This document shows positions 35,535 to 45,251 of a DNA stretch of 64,000 bases, in pieces. Each line of letters begins with the position of its first letter. Position 1 is the stretch's first letter. Source of the stretch: Collinsella tanakaei. GTDB lineage: Bacteria; Actinomycetota; Coriobacteriia; Coriobacteriales; Coriobacteriaceae. The position numbers and the translations under genes were made by a program. Below the pieces are notes generated by a model, which was not told the DNA's origin, did no database searches, and saw only the letters and a list, made by a program, of their open reading frames with translations. The stretch is from the NCBI RefSeq assembly GCF_030373545.1, contig NZ_JAUDCO010000007.1:1-64000 (forward strand). Direction: 5' to 3'.

Positions 35535-38123
35535 ATGCTGAGCGATCGCGACATCGAAAACATCCCCGCGACGTCGGACGACGCGGCGCAGAGCACGCCC
35601 CCTGCGGACGATACCCCCTGCACCGTCGTCACCTTCGACACGTTCGACACCGCGTTTCCCGTTCAGACGGGCAGCGAGAGCCAGACGCGGCGTCGTTTCA
35701 TGACCCTGCTCGTGCCCGAAGACGGCGAGCGCGCCAGCGGAGCGATGGGATACGTGTGCCGCGCGCGCAACGTGCGCGGCGAGCAGTTTGCCCTGAAGCG
35801 TCTGCGCAACGTGACCGCCGGAGGAACCTGGGACAACGAGCGCATCACCGCGGGACGCATCGCCGCGTTTCGCGAGGAGTACCGCAACCAGCTCGTCCTA
35901 TCCCACCTCAAGGGCTTCCCCGGCCTGTACGGATACGGCACGATCGATGGCTCGCCCGCCATCCTCATGGAATGGGTCGAGGGCAAGACGCTCAGATCCG
36001 TGCGCCACGCGCTCGAAACCGAGCAGGGCCCGCACGGACCCCGCGTTCCCGCGCGCACGGTCGCCGCGCTCGGCATCGCCGTACTCGACGTGCTGTCCGT
36101 CGTCGAGCATCTCGACCAACGGCTCGTGCACCGCGACATCTCGCCCAACAACATCATGCTGCGCACCCGCGAGCTGAGCATCGAGCAGCAGGCGGAAAGC
36201 GGCGCCTTCGACGTCTGCCTCATCGATTTCGGCAGCTCGCGCCTGGTGGATCCGGGCGGCGGAAGCACCTTCACCATGGTCACCGACGTCTGGCGCAACG
36301 GCACGCCCGAATATGCCGCGCCCGAGATGCTCACGCACGACATCCCCGGCCTCGACGAGCTGCGCGCCTCGCCCTCCATCGATATCTATGCCCTGTGCAG
36401 CGTGCTGTTCGAGCTCTACGCCGGCCACACGCCGTTTCGCGTCTCCCAGCGCACGGGCATTTCGCCCTACCTTGTCAAGAAGGATGCCACGCCCGAGCTT
36501 CCCGACCTGCGCCGCGTTGCCGACGCCGGCCTCATGAACGCCATCGTGGCGGGCATCAGGCCCGCTCAGGCCGACCGCATCGGTGCCGCCGAGCTGCGAG
36601 ACCGTCTCGCCGCATGGCTCGAACAACAGGCGCGGTCCGACGGAAGGGCAAGCAGCGAAAGTACCACCGCGCCGGTCGTCGTCGGTGACGGAGCGGCCCC
36701 CGACGCCGCGGTCGCCGCCGCGCGCGCCCTCGCGCTTGCCGCTGAGGCGTCGCGGGGCGCCGCACACTGGGAGGCGGCCGAGGACGGGCAGACGGCACCG
36801 GCCGCAACGCACGCGCCGGTCCCGAGTCGCCCCGCACCTGCACCGGCCGCAGCACCTCCATCCGCGTCGATGTATACGACGCCGGCGCCGCAACCGGGTA
36901 CCGGGGCCGTCTACGGCGGTGCCGCCCAACCGACCGGTGCCGACCGGCACCAGCACGCGGTTTCGAACGCGCCTGTCGCCGCGGGCGGCGGACGACCGGT
37001 GTCGCGGCGCGTCTTTACCGGCTGCGGCGTCGCCCTTGCCGCCGGCCTGCTGTGCGCGGGCGTCGGCTGGGGTGTCACCCAGGTCCTCTCGGGCATGAGC
37101 GGCACGTCTGAATCCCACGACGACGCCGATGCGCCCGATACGGACGACAGCGAGCAGCAGGCGGTCGAGCCTGTCGTCGCAACCGATACCGGCGGCGCGC
37201 TGTTCGCCGCCCAGGATGCCGACAGCAAGCTGTGGGGCTTCGTCAACACGGACGGCGCCTGGATCGTCAAGCCGACCTTCGACAAGGAACCCGGGCCGTT
37301 CGTCTCCGATCTCGCCTACGCCTTCGATCCCGAGAACGGCTACCTCGGCTATATCGACCGGACGGGCGCATGGGTGATCGAGCCCACCCTTGCGGGTGCC
37401 GGAACGTTCGTCAACGGCCTTGCCGCCGCTCGCGAACGCACCTCTCAGCTGTGGGGCTATATCGATACGAACGGAACCTGGGTCATCAGCCAACAGTTTG
37501 CCGACGCCGGCGACTTCTTCGATGGCCTCGCGCCGGCCAAGCAGCCCGAGGCGCTTGCCGACGACGACCGCGTGCGCTACGGGCAGCTCTGGGGATACAT
37601 CGACACCGCAGGCGAATGGGCAATCGACCCGCAGTTCAGCGAGGCGGGCCCCTACACGGCCGACGGCGTGGCCGCCGTCGCGCGCACGATGTCGTCATGG
37701 GGCTTTATCGACCGCGCGGGCAACGAGGCGTTCAGCGGCACTTGGAACCGCGCTGACGCCTTCACCGAGGGGCTCGGTGCGGTCATGGACGGCACGACGG
37801 AGCTCTGGGGCTACGTCGACGATCGCGGCAGCGAGGTCATCGAGCCCCGCTTTGTCGAGATCGGCCCCTTCAGCGATGGGATCGCCCCCGCCGAGGACGC
37901 CGATTCCAACCTGTGGGGCTTCATCGGAGTCGACGGGCAATGGACCGCGGAGCCGACGTTTGCGCGCCTGGGATCGCTTCGCGACGGCGTCGCACCGGCC
38001 TGCGATGCCGACTCCAGTCTCTGCGGCCTGGTCGACGCAGAGGGCACCTGGGTCGTCAAGGCGCAGTTTGCCGACATCGCGTTCGATGCGACCGCACTGG
38101 TCTATAAGGACAGCGAAGCCTAG
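35535..38123 (+). CDS. Membrane Ser/Thr protein kinase with extracellular WG repeats
   Basis: 862 residues. The kinase domain (about 65-370) has the nucleotide lysine at 88 (FALKRLRN), catalytic HRDISPNN at 199-206, IDFGSSR with DFG at 231-233, and GTPEYAAPEML. The Gly-rich loop is weak (ASGAMGYVCRA). A Pro/Ala-rich linker follows, then a membrane helix near 490-515 and about 300 exported residues with eight WG repeats of the type LWGYIDTNGTWVI, FADAGDFFDG, LAPAK. WG repeats are often ligand-binding or adhesion modules. So this may be a receptor-type kinase that senses something outside the cell. A convergent FHA-domain gene follows and could encode a phosphothreonine reader of its targets (inference). 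GGAGG stands six bases before ATG. Confidence 0.88.
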   Translation: MLSDRDIENIPATSDDAAQSTPPADDTPCTVVTFDTFDTAFPVQTGSESQTRRRFMTLLVPEDGERASGAMGYVCRARNVRGEQFALKRLRNVTAGGTWDNERITAGRIAAFREEYRNQLVLSHLKGFPGLYGYGTIDGSPAILMEWVEGKTLRSVRHALETEQGPHGPRVPARTVAALGIAVLDVLSVVEHLDQRLVHRDISPNNIMLRTRELSIEQQAESGAFDVCLIDFGSSRLVDPGGGSTFTMVTDVWRNGTPEYAAPEMLTHDIPGLDELRASPSIDIYALCSVLFELYAGHTPFRVSQRTGISPYLVKKDATPELPDLRRVADAGLMNAIVAGIRPAQADRIGAAELRDRLAAWLEQQARSDGRASSESTTAPVVVGDGAAPDAAVAAARALALAAEASRGAAHWEAAEDGQTAPAATHAPVPSRPAPAPAAAPPSASMYTTPAPQPGTGAVYGGAAQPTGADRHQHAVSNAPVAAGGGRPVSRRVFTGCGVALAAGLLCAGVGWGVTQVLSGMSGTSESHDDADAPDTDDSEQQAVEPVVATDTGGALFAAQDADSKLWGFVNTDGAWIVKPTFDKEPGPFVSDLAYAFDPENGYLGYIDRTGAWVIEPTLAGAGTFVNGLAAARERTSQLWGYIDTNGTWVISQQFADAGDFFDGLAPAKQPEALADDDRVRYGQLWGYIDTAGEWAIDPQFSEAGPYTADGVAAVARTMSSWGFIDRAGNEAFSGTWNRADAFTEGLGAVMDGTTELWGYVDDRGSEVIEPRFVEIGPFSDGIAPAEDADSNLWGFIGVDGQWTAEPTFARLGSLRDGVAPACDADSSLCGLVDAEGTWVVKAQFADIAFDATALVYKDSEA

Positions 38124-38145
38124 CAGACGACGAGGGATACCGAAA

Positions 38146-38185
38146 GGGGGTGCAGCAAGCTGCGCATTCCCCTTACCGCACCCCC
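38146..38185. terminator. Hairpin between the convergent kinase and FHA genes
   Basis: GGGGGTGC (38146-38153) pairs with GCACCCCC (38178-38185) around a 24-nt loop. It may terminate either transcript; no T tract on either strand. Confidence 0.4.
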
Positions 38186-38203
38186 AAGCCAAGCTTCGCG
38201 CCG

Positions 38204-39178
38204 CTACTCCGCCAGCTCGAGCACGAGGAAGCGCGTCGACGCCCCGAGCACGAGCACGTCGCCGGGCAGGATCTCGCAGGGTTCAGGGCGCCATCCTGCG
38301 CCACGGCGCCGCCGCGGCGGCTCGATGACGCGCGTGCCCCGGTCGTCGCCGGACACCACGGCGGTTCCGTTGGTCGAGTCCAGCCCCTGGGCGTACCAAT
38401 GTCCTCCTTCGCGCCAAATGCACAGATGGCGCCGCGAGACGTCGTTCTCGACATCCACGATCGCATCGCCGTCCGCGGCGAGCGAGCCGATCACCGTGCC
38501 CTCGGCGCTACACGACAGCGGGTGCACCGCCCCCGTCATCTTGCCGCCCACCACGCGGGCGAGCCCGAGTCTCATGTCGGCCTGCTCGATCGGGCGCTCC
38601 CCCAGCCCGAGCTCCACCGTCTGCGTCGAAAAGCCGCTGCCGAGCTTCTCGATCGCGAAGCGCTCGGCAAGCTCCACGGCGCGCACCGGGTCGCCCAGGC
38701 ATGCGGTCGCCATGAACAGCAGCACATAGAGCGTGCAGCGGCTCTGCTCGCTCGCAAGGCGCACCGAGGAGATGCGGTCGAGCGCGTTGGCGTACAGGGT
38801 GTCGTTAATGCCCCACGCGCGCAGCACGGCGCAAAACTCGCCGGCCGTCTCGCGCGCGTAGTGCTCCTCGATCCGTATGCGCGCGCCCGTACCCAAGCGG
38901 GCCACCATGCGCCCCGATACGGCCTGGGCCGACACGTCGAAGGGCACGAAGAACGTCGCGGGCAGATACCCCGGATCGGCGTGCACGATCTCACGCGACA
39001 AAAACGTGCGCTCGTCGGCGCGGTCGCGCGGCGAGACGCCCTCGAGGATGGGACGGTCGGTGAGCACAATGCGCGCCACATCGCGGTTGCTCAGCCCGGC
39101 AAAGCACTTGAGGTCGGCGAACATATACGAACTCGGCGTTGCGGTCTCCACGGCGCGCCCCCTGTTTCTCCTCGTCAT
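38204..39178 (-). CDS. FHA-domain protein with unique N-terminal region
   Basis: 324 residues. The C-terminal 100 form an FHA domain: TVIGSLAADGDAIVD, VSRRHLCIWREGGHWY, LDSTNGTAVV and ILPGDVLVLG. FHA domains bind phosphothreonine peptides. The N-terminal 220 residues show no recognised family and read as mixed alpha/beta without membrane segments. It is convergent with the Ser/Thr kinase, which supports a role in its signalling. ATG at 39176-39178 was chosen; ATG at 39218-39220 is an alternative, as neither has a strong ribosome site. Confidence 0.78.
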   Translation of the reverse strand: MTRRNRGRAVETATPSSYMFADLKCFAGLSNRDVARIVLTDRPILEGVSPRDRADERTFLSREIVHADPGYLPATFFVPFDVSAQAVSGRMVARLGTGARIRIEEHYARETAGEFCAVLRAWGINDTLYANALDRISSVRLASEQSRCTLYVLLFMATACLGDPVRAVELAERFAIEKLGSGFSTQTVELGLGERPIEQADMRLGLARVVGGKMTGAVHPLSCSAEGTVIGSLAADGDAIVDVENDVSRRHLCIWREGGHWYAQGLDSTNGTAVVSGDDRGTRVIEPPRRRRGAGWRPEPCEILPGDVLVLGASTRFLVLELAE

Positions 39179-39280
39179 GCGGATTTCCCATCCGATTATA
39201 CGGCCGACAGCGTTGCCCATGCGCCACAGACGCCCTGTCCGCGACATGCGGCGCGCACCCGGCCGCCCCGTCGTGCCATG

Positions 39281-39318
39281 AAAAAGCGGGCGCGCGCCCC
39301 GAAAGAGCGCACGCCCGC
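39281..39318 (-). terminator. Intrinsic terminator of the opp operon
   Basis: On the minus strand GCGGGCGTGCGC and its complement (one mismatch, 39286-39318) form a GC-rich hairpin, followed by five T residues (39281-39285). It lies 25 bases after the oppF stop. Confidence 0.8.
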
Positions 39319-39342
39319 CTGGCGTTGCAGCGACACGGTGCC

Positions 39343-40332
39343 TTACAGCTCGCGTCCCGGATAGTGGCAGTTCACGAAGTGGCCGGGCTTGACCTCCATG
39401 GTGGGAGGCACCTCCGCCGAGCACTTCTCCGTCGCATGCGGGCAGCGCGTGTGGAACGGGCAGCCGCTCGGGATGTTCGTGGGGCTCGGCAGGTCGCCCT
39501 CGATGAGGACGTGCTTCTTCTCGATCGTGGGATCGGGCACGGGCACCGCCGACAGCAGGGCCTGGGTGTAGGGATGCTGCGGGTTGGAGTACAGCTCCTC
39601 GTTGGGAGCGACCTCCATCATGGTGCCCAGGTACATGACGCCGATGCGGTCCGAGATCATCTCGACGACGGCGAGGTCGTGCGAGATGAACAGGTACGTC
39701 AGGTTGTAGCGCTCCTGCACGTCGCGCAGAAGGTTCAAGACCTGGGCCTGAATGGACACGTCGAGCGCCGAGACGGGCTCGTCGGCCATGATGAGCTTGG
39801 GGTTGACCGACAGCGCGCGGGCGATGCCGATACGCTGGCGCTGGCCGCCGGAGAACTCGTGCGGGTAGCGCTCGCCGTGGGTGGCGGGCAGGCCGACGAC
39901 CTCGAGGAGCTCGTGGACGCGCTTCAGGCGCTCGCCGGGGCTCATGTTCGTGTGGACCAGCAGGGGCTCGGCGATGATGTCCTGAACCCTCATGCGCGGG
40001 TTCAGCGAGCCGTACGGATCCTGGAAGACCATCTGCATCTCGGAGCGCAGCGGGCGCATCTCCTTGGTGGAGATCTTCGCGATGTCCTTGCCCTCGAAGA
40101 TGATCTCGCCGGAATCGGGCGTGATCAGACGGTCGATCAGGCGGCTCGTGGTGGACTTGCCGCAGCCCGACTCGCCCACGAGCGAGAAGGTCTCGCCGGG
40201 CATGATGTCGAAGCTGACGTTGTTGACGGCGTGGACCCACTTCTTGGGCTTACCGAAAAACGTCTTGCCCACGGGGAAGCGCTTGCTCAGGTTCCTGACG
40301 GACAGCAGGGGCTCAGTTGCGGTAGCAGCCAT
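39343..40332 (-). CDS. oppF: Oligopeptide/dipeptide ABC transporter ATP-binding protein (OppF/DppF type)
   Basis: 329 residues. Walker [11 protein letters not shown]-loop [12 protein letters not shown], signature [14 protein letters not shown], Walker B LIMADEP, and the OppF/DppF C-terminal extension with Cys-rich [15 protein letters not shown]. Couples ATP hydrolysis to peptide import with OppD. Last gene of oppA-B-C-D-F; it begins three bases after the oppD stop. A terminator follows. Confidence 0.93.
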   Translation of the reverse strand: MAATATEPLLSVRNLSKRFPVGKTFFGKPKKWVHAVNNVSFDIMPGETFSLVGESGCGKSTTSRLIDRLITPDSGEIIFEGKDIAKISTKEMRPLRSEMQMVFQDPYGSLNPRMRVQDIIAEPLLVHTNMSPGERLKRVHELLEVVGLPATHGERYPHEFSGGQRQRIGIARALSVNPKLIMADEPVSALDVSIQAQVLNLLRDVQERYNLTYLFISHDLAVVEMISDRIGVMYLGTMMEVAPNEELYSNPQHPYTQALLSAVPVPDPTIEKKHVLIEGDLPSPTNIPSGCPFHTRCPHATEKCSAEVPPTMEVKPGHFVNCHYPGREL

Positions 40333-40335
40333 CGC

Positions 40336-41325
40336 TTACGCCCCCTTTCGTGCGTTGGTGTGGAACGGGCAGGCGGCGTAGTGGTTCTCGCTCACCTTGT
40401 GGAGCTCCGGCAGCGCCTCGCTGCACGAAGGCTGCGCGTACTTGCAGCGCGGCGCGAAACGGCAGCCCGCGGGCATGGCCGCGAGGTCAGGCACGGAGCC
40501 CGGAATGGACGGCAGGCGATGCACGCGGCTGCCGAGCTTGGGCACCGACTCGATCAGGCCCTGGGTATAGGGGTGCTGCGGGTTGGCGAACAGCTCCTTG
40601 ACCGGGGCCTCCTCGACGATGTTGCCCGCGTACATGACGATGACGCGGCTGCAGGTCTCGGCGACGACGCCCAGGTCGTGGGTGATCATGAGGATGCCCG
40701 TGTTGCGCTTGTTGCGGATGTCCTCCATGAGCGCCAGGATCTGCGCCTGGATCGTCACGTCGAGCGCCGTCGTGGGCTCGTCGGCGATGAGCAGCTTGGG
40801 CTCGCAGGACATGGCCATGGCGATCATGACGCGCTGGCACATGCCGCCGGACAGCTCGTGCGGGTAGTTGCGCAGCGTCATCTCGGGCTCGGGGATGCCA
40901 ACGAGCTTGAGCGCGGCCACGCAGCGCTGGTGGAGCTCGTCTTTGGAGAGCTCCTTGTTGTGCAGCGAAATGGCCTCGATGAGCTGGTTCTCGATACGCA
41001 TGATGGGATCGAGGGCGCTCATGGGCTCCTGGAAGATCATCGAGATCTCGTTGCCGCGGATGGACTGCATCTCGGACTCGGAAAGCTCGAGGATGTGCTT
41101 GCCGCCGAAGGAGATGTCACCGGTGATGCGCGTGGACAGCTTGTTGTGCAGACGCATGATGGACATCGAGGTGACGGACTTGCCGCAGCCCGACTCGCCC
41201 ACCAGACCGACGATCTCGCCCGCGTCGACGTGGAAGGACACGCCGTTGACGGCGGTGATCCAATCCTTCTTTCCGCGCTTGAATTCTGTTCTGAGGTCCT
41301 TGACCTCAAGCAAGGTTTCAGCCAT
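40336..41325 (-). CDS. oppD: Oligopeptide/dipeptide ABC transporter ATP-binding protein (OppD/DppD type)
   Basis: 329 residues. Walker [13 protein letters not shown]-loop [10 protein letters not shown], signature [14 protein letters not shown], Walker B LLIADEP. The C terminus has the OppD-type iron-sulfur-like Cys set, [15 protein letters not shown]. The signature has Met-Cys where Gln-Arg is common, which is also seen in some DppD proteins. Works as heterodimer with OppF. GGAGGTCCTC precedes its ATG. Confidence 0.93.
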   Translation of the reverse strand: MAETLLEVKDLRTEFKRGKKDWITAVNGVSFHVDAGEIVGLVGESGCGKSVTSMSIMRLHNKLSTRITGDISFGGKHILELSESEMQSIRGNEISMIFQEPMSALDPIMRIENQLIEAISLHNKELSKDELHQRCVAALKLVGIPEPEMTLRNYPHELSGGMCQRVMIAMAMSCEPKLLIADEPTTALDVTIQAQILALMEDIRNKRNTGILMITHDLGVVAETCSRVIVMYAGNIVEEAPVKELFANPQHPYTQGLIESVPKLGSRVHRLPSIPGSVPDLAAMPAGCRFAPRCKYAQPSCSEALPELHKVSENHYAACPFHTNARKGA

Positions 41326-41337
41326 GAGGACCTCCGA

Positions 41338-42231
41338 CTAGTTGAGCTTAGGATCGAGCGTGTCGCGCAGGCCGTCGCCGAACAGGTTGAAGGCCAGCAC
41401 GGTCAGGAAGATCACCAGACCGGGGAACAGGACGAGGTGCGGAGCGATGGCCAGGTAGTTGCGGCCCTGCGACAGGATGGCGCCCCACTCGGCCTGGGTG
41501 ACGTTGGCGCCGAAGCCCAGGAACGACAGGGAGGACGCCGACAGGATGGCGCCGCCCACGTTCATCGTGAAGTTGACGATGAGCGCCTGCATGGTGCCGG
41601 GGAAGATGTGCACGAACATCGTGCGCGCCGGCGTGCAGCCGATGGACTGCGAGACCTCGACGTACAGCTCGCCGCGGACCTCGAGCACCGCGCCGCGGAT
41701 GATGCGCGCGAACGAGGGCACCGTGAACACGGCCAGGCCGATCATGATGTTGGTGATGCCCGGGCCGATGATGGCCACGATGGCGATGGCGAGCAGAATC
41801 GACGGGAACGCGAACATGACGTCGCAGATGCGCATGATGATCGAGTCGATGATGCCGCCGAAGAAGCCCGCGATCAGGCCGAGGACGACGCCGCCGGCCG
41901 TACCGAGGATCGACGCGGTGAGCGCCGTGCCGAGCGACAGCTGGGTGCCGGCGAGGATGCGCGAGAAGACGTCGCGGCCGAACTCGTCAGTGCCCCAGAT
42001 ATGGCGCGCGGACGGACCGGCGAGGATGGCGCTGTAGTCATAGGCGTTGGGATCATACGGGACGATCGACGGGCCGATGACCGCCATGATGAGGATGAAC
42101 ACGATGAACGCGAAGCCGAGCACCGCGGTCTTGCGGCGCAGGAACTTCTTGATGAACTGCACCGTGGGGTTTTGCGCCTGGGGCAGCTCCTCCGCCGTGG
42201 TGGCGGCAGCAGTTTGCTTGGTATCAGCCAT
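41338..42231 (-). CDS. oppC: Oligopeptide/dipeptide ABC transporter permease (OppC/DppC type)
   Basis: 297 residues with a hydrophilic N terminus, then six membrane segments. Conserved text HIWGTDEFGRDVFSRIL and the EAA-like loop VEVSQSIGCTPARTMFVHI are OppC signatures. It begins nine bases after the oppB stop and is followed by oppD 12 bases later. Pairs with OppB to form the channel. Confidence 0.94.
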   Translation of the reverse strand: MADTKQTAAATTAEELPQAQNPTVQFIKKFLRRKTAVLGFAFIVFILIMAVIGPSIVPYDPNAYDYSAILAGPSARHIWGTDEFGRDVFSRILAGTQLSLGTALTASILGTAGGVVLGLIAGFFGGIIDSIIMRICDVMFAFPSILLAIAIVAIIGPGITNIMIGLAVFTVPSFARIIRGAVLEVRGELYVEVSQSIGCTPARTMFVHIFPGTMQALIVNFTMNVGGAILSASSLSFLGFGANVTQAEWGAILSQGRNYLAIAPHLVLFPGLVIFLTVLAFNLFGDGLRDTLDPKLN

Positions 42232-42240
42232 GGTCGCCTC

Positions 42241-43161
42241 CTATTCGTATCTCACGCGCGGGTTGATGACGGCGTAGAGGATGTCGGCAAGCAGGTTGAT
42301 CACCATGTACTCAAACGAGAAGAACAGGATGAGCGCCTGCACGACCTCGTAGTCGCGGAAACCGATGGAGTCGACCAACAGACGGCCCATGCCCGGAATC
42401 GAGAACACGCTCTCGACCACGACGGAGCCGGCGATGAGGGCGCCGATCTGCAGGGCGGTCACGGTGATGATGTCGATCGAGGAGTTCTTGAAGGCGTGGA
42501 CCATGATGACGCGCGGCTCGGGCAGGCCCTTGGCGCGCGCGGTGCGGATGTAGTCCTTGCCCAGGTTCTCGATCATGGACGAACGGGTCACGCGGGCGAG
42601 AATGGCCATGATGCCCGCGCCCATGGCAACCGAGGGCAGGACGTAGCCGCGCCAGTCCTCAAGGCCGCCGGTCGGGAAGATGCCCAGGTTGACCGAGAAG
42701 ATCTGCATGAGCTGCAGGCCGAGCCAGAAGTTGGGCAGCGAGATGCCGGCGATGGCGATGAGCATGCCGAGCAGGTCGAGGGCGCGACCGCGGTTGATGG
42801 AGGCGATGACGCCGATGATGATGCCCAGGATGACCGACCAGGTGATCGAGCAGATCGTCAGGTAGATCGTAATCGGCAGACGCGGGGCGAGCAGGTCGGC
42901 CACCGACGTGTTGTTGGTGAACGAGTGACCCAGGTCGCCCTGGAAGATGCCGGTGATCCACTGGATGTACTGCGGCACGAGCGGCTGGTCGAGGCCGAGC
43001 TCGCGACGGATGTTCTCGATCTCGCCAATCGTCGCGGTGGGGCCGCCGATCTGGCGCGCCGGGTCACCCGGAATCAGGCGAACGAACATGAAGATGATGA
43101 TGGAGATGACAATCAAGAGCGGAATCATGCTCAAGACGCGCTTAACGGCGTATTTCCCCAT
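42241..43161 (-). CDS. oppB: Oligopeptide/dipeptide ABC transporter permease (OppB/DppB type)
   Basis: 306 residues with six membrane segments. Signatures: VRLIPGDPARQI, GDLGHSFTNNTSVADLLA, VTRSSMIENLGKDYIRTARA and VVESVFSIPGMGRLLVDS. AGGGAGGGAG precedes the ATG at 43159-43161. It lies behind a hairpin that separates it from oppA, so it may be expressed at a lower level. Confidence 0.95.
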   Translation of the reverse strand: MGKYAVKRVLSMIPLLIVISIIIFMFVRLIPGDPARQIGGPTATIGEIENIRRELGLDQPLVPQYIQWITGIFQGDLGHSFTNNTSVADLLAPRLPITIYLTICSITWSVILGIIIGVIASINRGRALDLLGMLIAIAGISLPNFWLGLQLMQIFSVNLGIFPTGGLEDWRGYVLPSVAMGAGIMAILARVTRSSMIENLGKDYIRTARAKGLPEPRVIMVHAFKNSSIDIITVTALQIGALIAGSVVVESVFSIPGMGRLLVDSIGFRDYEVVQALILFFSFEYMVINLLADILYAVINPRVRYE

Positions 43162-43201
43162 GTAGCTCCCTCCCTTTCTGTCTTAACCGAGGTGATACGA
43201 G

Positions 43202-43236
43202 GGCTGCCAGCCCCCGCGGCGCGGAAGCTGGCAGCC
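43202..43236 (-). terminator. Internal hairpin between oppA and oppB
   Basis: GGCTGCCAGC (43202-43211) and GCTGGCAGCC (43227-43236) form a perfect 10-bp stem without a T tract, 42 bases after the oppA stop. Such hairpins commonly stabilise the binding-protein mRNA so that it is made in excess over the membrane subunits. Confidence 0.55.
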
Positions 43237-43278
43237 GACAAACATCCTCGATGTAGGACTCAGGACGTGTGCAAGTTA

Positions 43279-44982
43279 CTAGACGTTCAGCGTCGCGTGG
43301 ATGACGTCGATGCCCTGCGCCACGTACTTGATGCCGTTGAGGTAAGCCTTGTAGGACAGGAGGGTGTTGTCGCTGGCGAGGAACAGCCAGGGGCACTCTT
43401 CCCAAGCGATGTCCTGGCACTTGCCGTAGTGCTCGTTCTGCTCCTCCTCGGTGGGCGCGGCGTTGCCGGCCTCGAGCTCGGAGTCGAACTCGTCGTTCTT
43501 CCAGAAGGCGGTGTTGTAGCCGGTCGGCGGCACCATGGCGCTGGAGAGCAGCGAGCGCAGGAAGCCGTCGGGGTCGGACTGCGACCAGTTGACGTACCAC
43601 ATCTGGAGCTCGGTGGTGTCCTCGGGCTCAGCGGCGATCTCGGCGTTGGTGGCAGCCTCGTTGGGCAGGACGTTCACCGTGACGCCGATCTTCTCGAGCT
43701 GCTGCATGACGAACGTGGCGCCCTTAGTCTCCTGCGTGGAGTTGTCGCAGATGATGGAGACCTCGAAGCCGTCGGCGTAGCCGGCCTCCTCGAGCAGGCT
43801 CTTGGCCTTGTCGATGTCGGTGTCGTACGGCGTCTGCGCCTTGTAGCCGGGAACGAGCTCGGGCAGGCAGGAGGTCGCAGGCGTGGCGGCGCCGGAGTAC
43901 ATGACGTTGACGTACTCGTCCTGGTTGAACGCATAGTTCAGGGCCTGGCGCACGCGGACGTCGGACAGCGGCTCGTAGTTGGTGTTGAGCGTGACGTAGC
44001 GCATGGTCGTCGAGGGGATCGAGATCATGTTGATGTCGCCGGCGGAGCGCACCGTGGCGACCTGGTCGGTCGGCATCGGGTAGATGGCCGTGGCCTCACC
44101 GGTCTGCAGGGCGGCGATACGGGAACCGGCCTCGGGCACGACGCGGAAGTCGATGCGGTCGATGGAGGGAGCCTCGCCCCAGTAATCCTCGTTACGGACG
44201 ATGGAGACGTGGTCGCCCTGCGCGTACTCCTCGAGGACGTACGGGCCGGAACCCGCGGACTTCTTGGAGTAATCCCAGCTGGAGTCGGCCAGCGCCTTCG
44301 GGGAGATCAGGTAGAACTGCGTGATGGAGTTCATGAACGGCGCATACGGGTTCGGCAGGTGGAACTCGACGGTGTACTCATCGACGGCCGTGCAGGCATC
44401 GACGCGCGTGTTCTCGGTGTTCTCGTCGATGGTCTCGATGAACATACGACGACGACGCCAGTTGTTCTCGGGGTTGATGGCGGCCTCGTAGTTGGCCACG
44501 ACGGCCTCGGCGTTCAGCGGCTCGCCGTCGGTGAAGGTGATGCCCTCGTTCAGGTGGAACGTGTAGGTGCAGGCATCCTCGGAGACCTTGTAGTCCTTGG
44601 CGGCACGCGCCTTGTACTCGTAGTTCTCGTCGAGATCGTACAGGGAGTCATAGATGTAGTACACGACGTTGCCAGAGTTGCCGTCGGACCAATCCATGGG
44701 GTGCATCTCCTGGAACTCGCCCTCGAAGGCCAGGATGCACTCGTTCTTGGGAGCCTTGCCGTCGGTCTTGGTGGCCTTGACGACGAAGCCGTCGGCGTCG
44801 GCCGTGATGGTCTCGACGTTCGACTCGCCGGAGCCGGCAGGCGCGCTACCGGTGGTCTCGCCACCGCCGCCGCAGCCAGCCAGACCAAGGCCGGCAACCG
44901 TCGCAGCGGCAGCAGCGGTCGCGCCAACGAACCCGCGACGGGTAACGCTGGAGGCGGTCCAGTTCTTGCTCTGTTTGTCCAT
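43279..44982 (-). CDS. oppA: Oligopeptide/dipeptide ABC transporter substrate-binding lipoprotein
   Basis: 567 residues, family 5 extracellular solute-binding protein. The N terminus has a twin-arginine signal (TRRGFVGATAAAAATVAG) ending in lipobox LAGC. The mature protein shows the family signature YTFHLNEGITFTDGEPLNAE and the later KSLLEEAGYADGFEV. Start is ATG at 44980-44982 with GGAAGGGG upstream. It heads the opp operon. Ligand could be di- or oligopeptide; the sequence does not tell which. Confidence 0.92.
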   Translation of the reverse strand: MDKQSKNWTASSVTRRGFVGATAAAAATVAGLGLAGCGGGGETTGSAPAGSGESNVETITADADGFVVKATKTDGKAPKNECILAFEGEFQEMHPMDWSDGNSGNVVYYIYDSLYDLDENYEYKARAAKDYKVSEDACTYTFHLNEGITFTDGEPLNAEAVVANYEAAINPENNWRRRRMFIETIDENTENTRVDACTAVDEYTVEFHLPNPYAPFMNSITQFYLISPKALADSSWDYSKKSAGSGPYVLEEYAQGDHVSIVRNEDYWGEAPSIDRIDFRVVPEAGSRIAALQTGEATAIYPMPTDQVATVRSAGDINMISIPSTTMRYVTLNTNYEPLSDVRVRQALNYAFNQDEYVNVMYSGAATPATSCLPELVPGYKAQTPYDTDIDKAKSLLEEAGYADGFEVSIICDNSTQETKGATFVMQQLEKIGVTVNVLPNEAATNAEIAAEPEDTTELQMWYVNWSQSDPDGFLRSLLSSAMVPPTGYNTAFWKNDEFDSELEAGNAAPTEEEQNEHYGKCQDIAWEECPWLFLASDNTLLSYKAYLNGIKYVAQGIDVIHATLNV

Positions 44983-45251
44983 ATCAGACACCCCTTCCGC
45001 ACCTCTCTTGTTCAAGAAATGGCGCATTTGATGTATTGGCACCAAAAGCACGAGCGCGCCGCAGTGATGCGGAGCGAAACGGCTATACTACGTGCCCGCC
45101 AGAACATAGTAACGCTTAATCGAGCGATAGCGCGATAGACGCCAAAGCGGCCATACCGTTCAGGCACCTGAAATCGACCGTTCACGGCGCGGAAATAATG
45201 AATTTCCTGCATACGGCCACAACGGTCACAACAGCAGATGTGGAGGAAACG

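Noticed and set aside
36660-37000. Frameshift or degeneration in the kinase linker
   Set aside because: The Ala/Pro-rich text looked like out-of-frame translation, but the frame is continuous from kinase to WG repeats, and such linkers are normal in receptor kinases.
39139-45138. An uninterrupted plus-strand frame of about 2000 codons
   Set aside because: It runs antisense to the whole opp operon. Composition is His/Arg/Asp/Val-rich shadow coding caused by high GC at third positions, and the opposite strand encodes recognisable transporter proteins.
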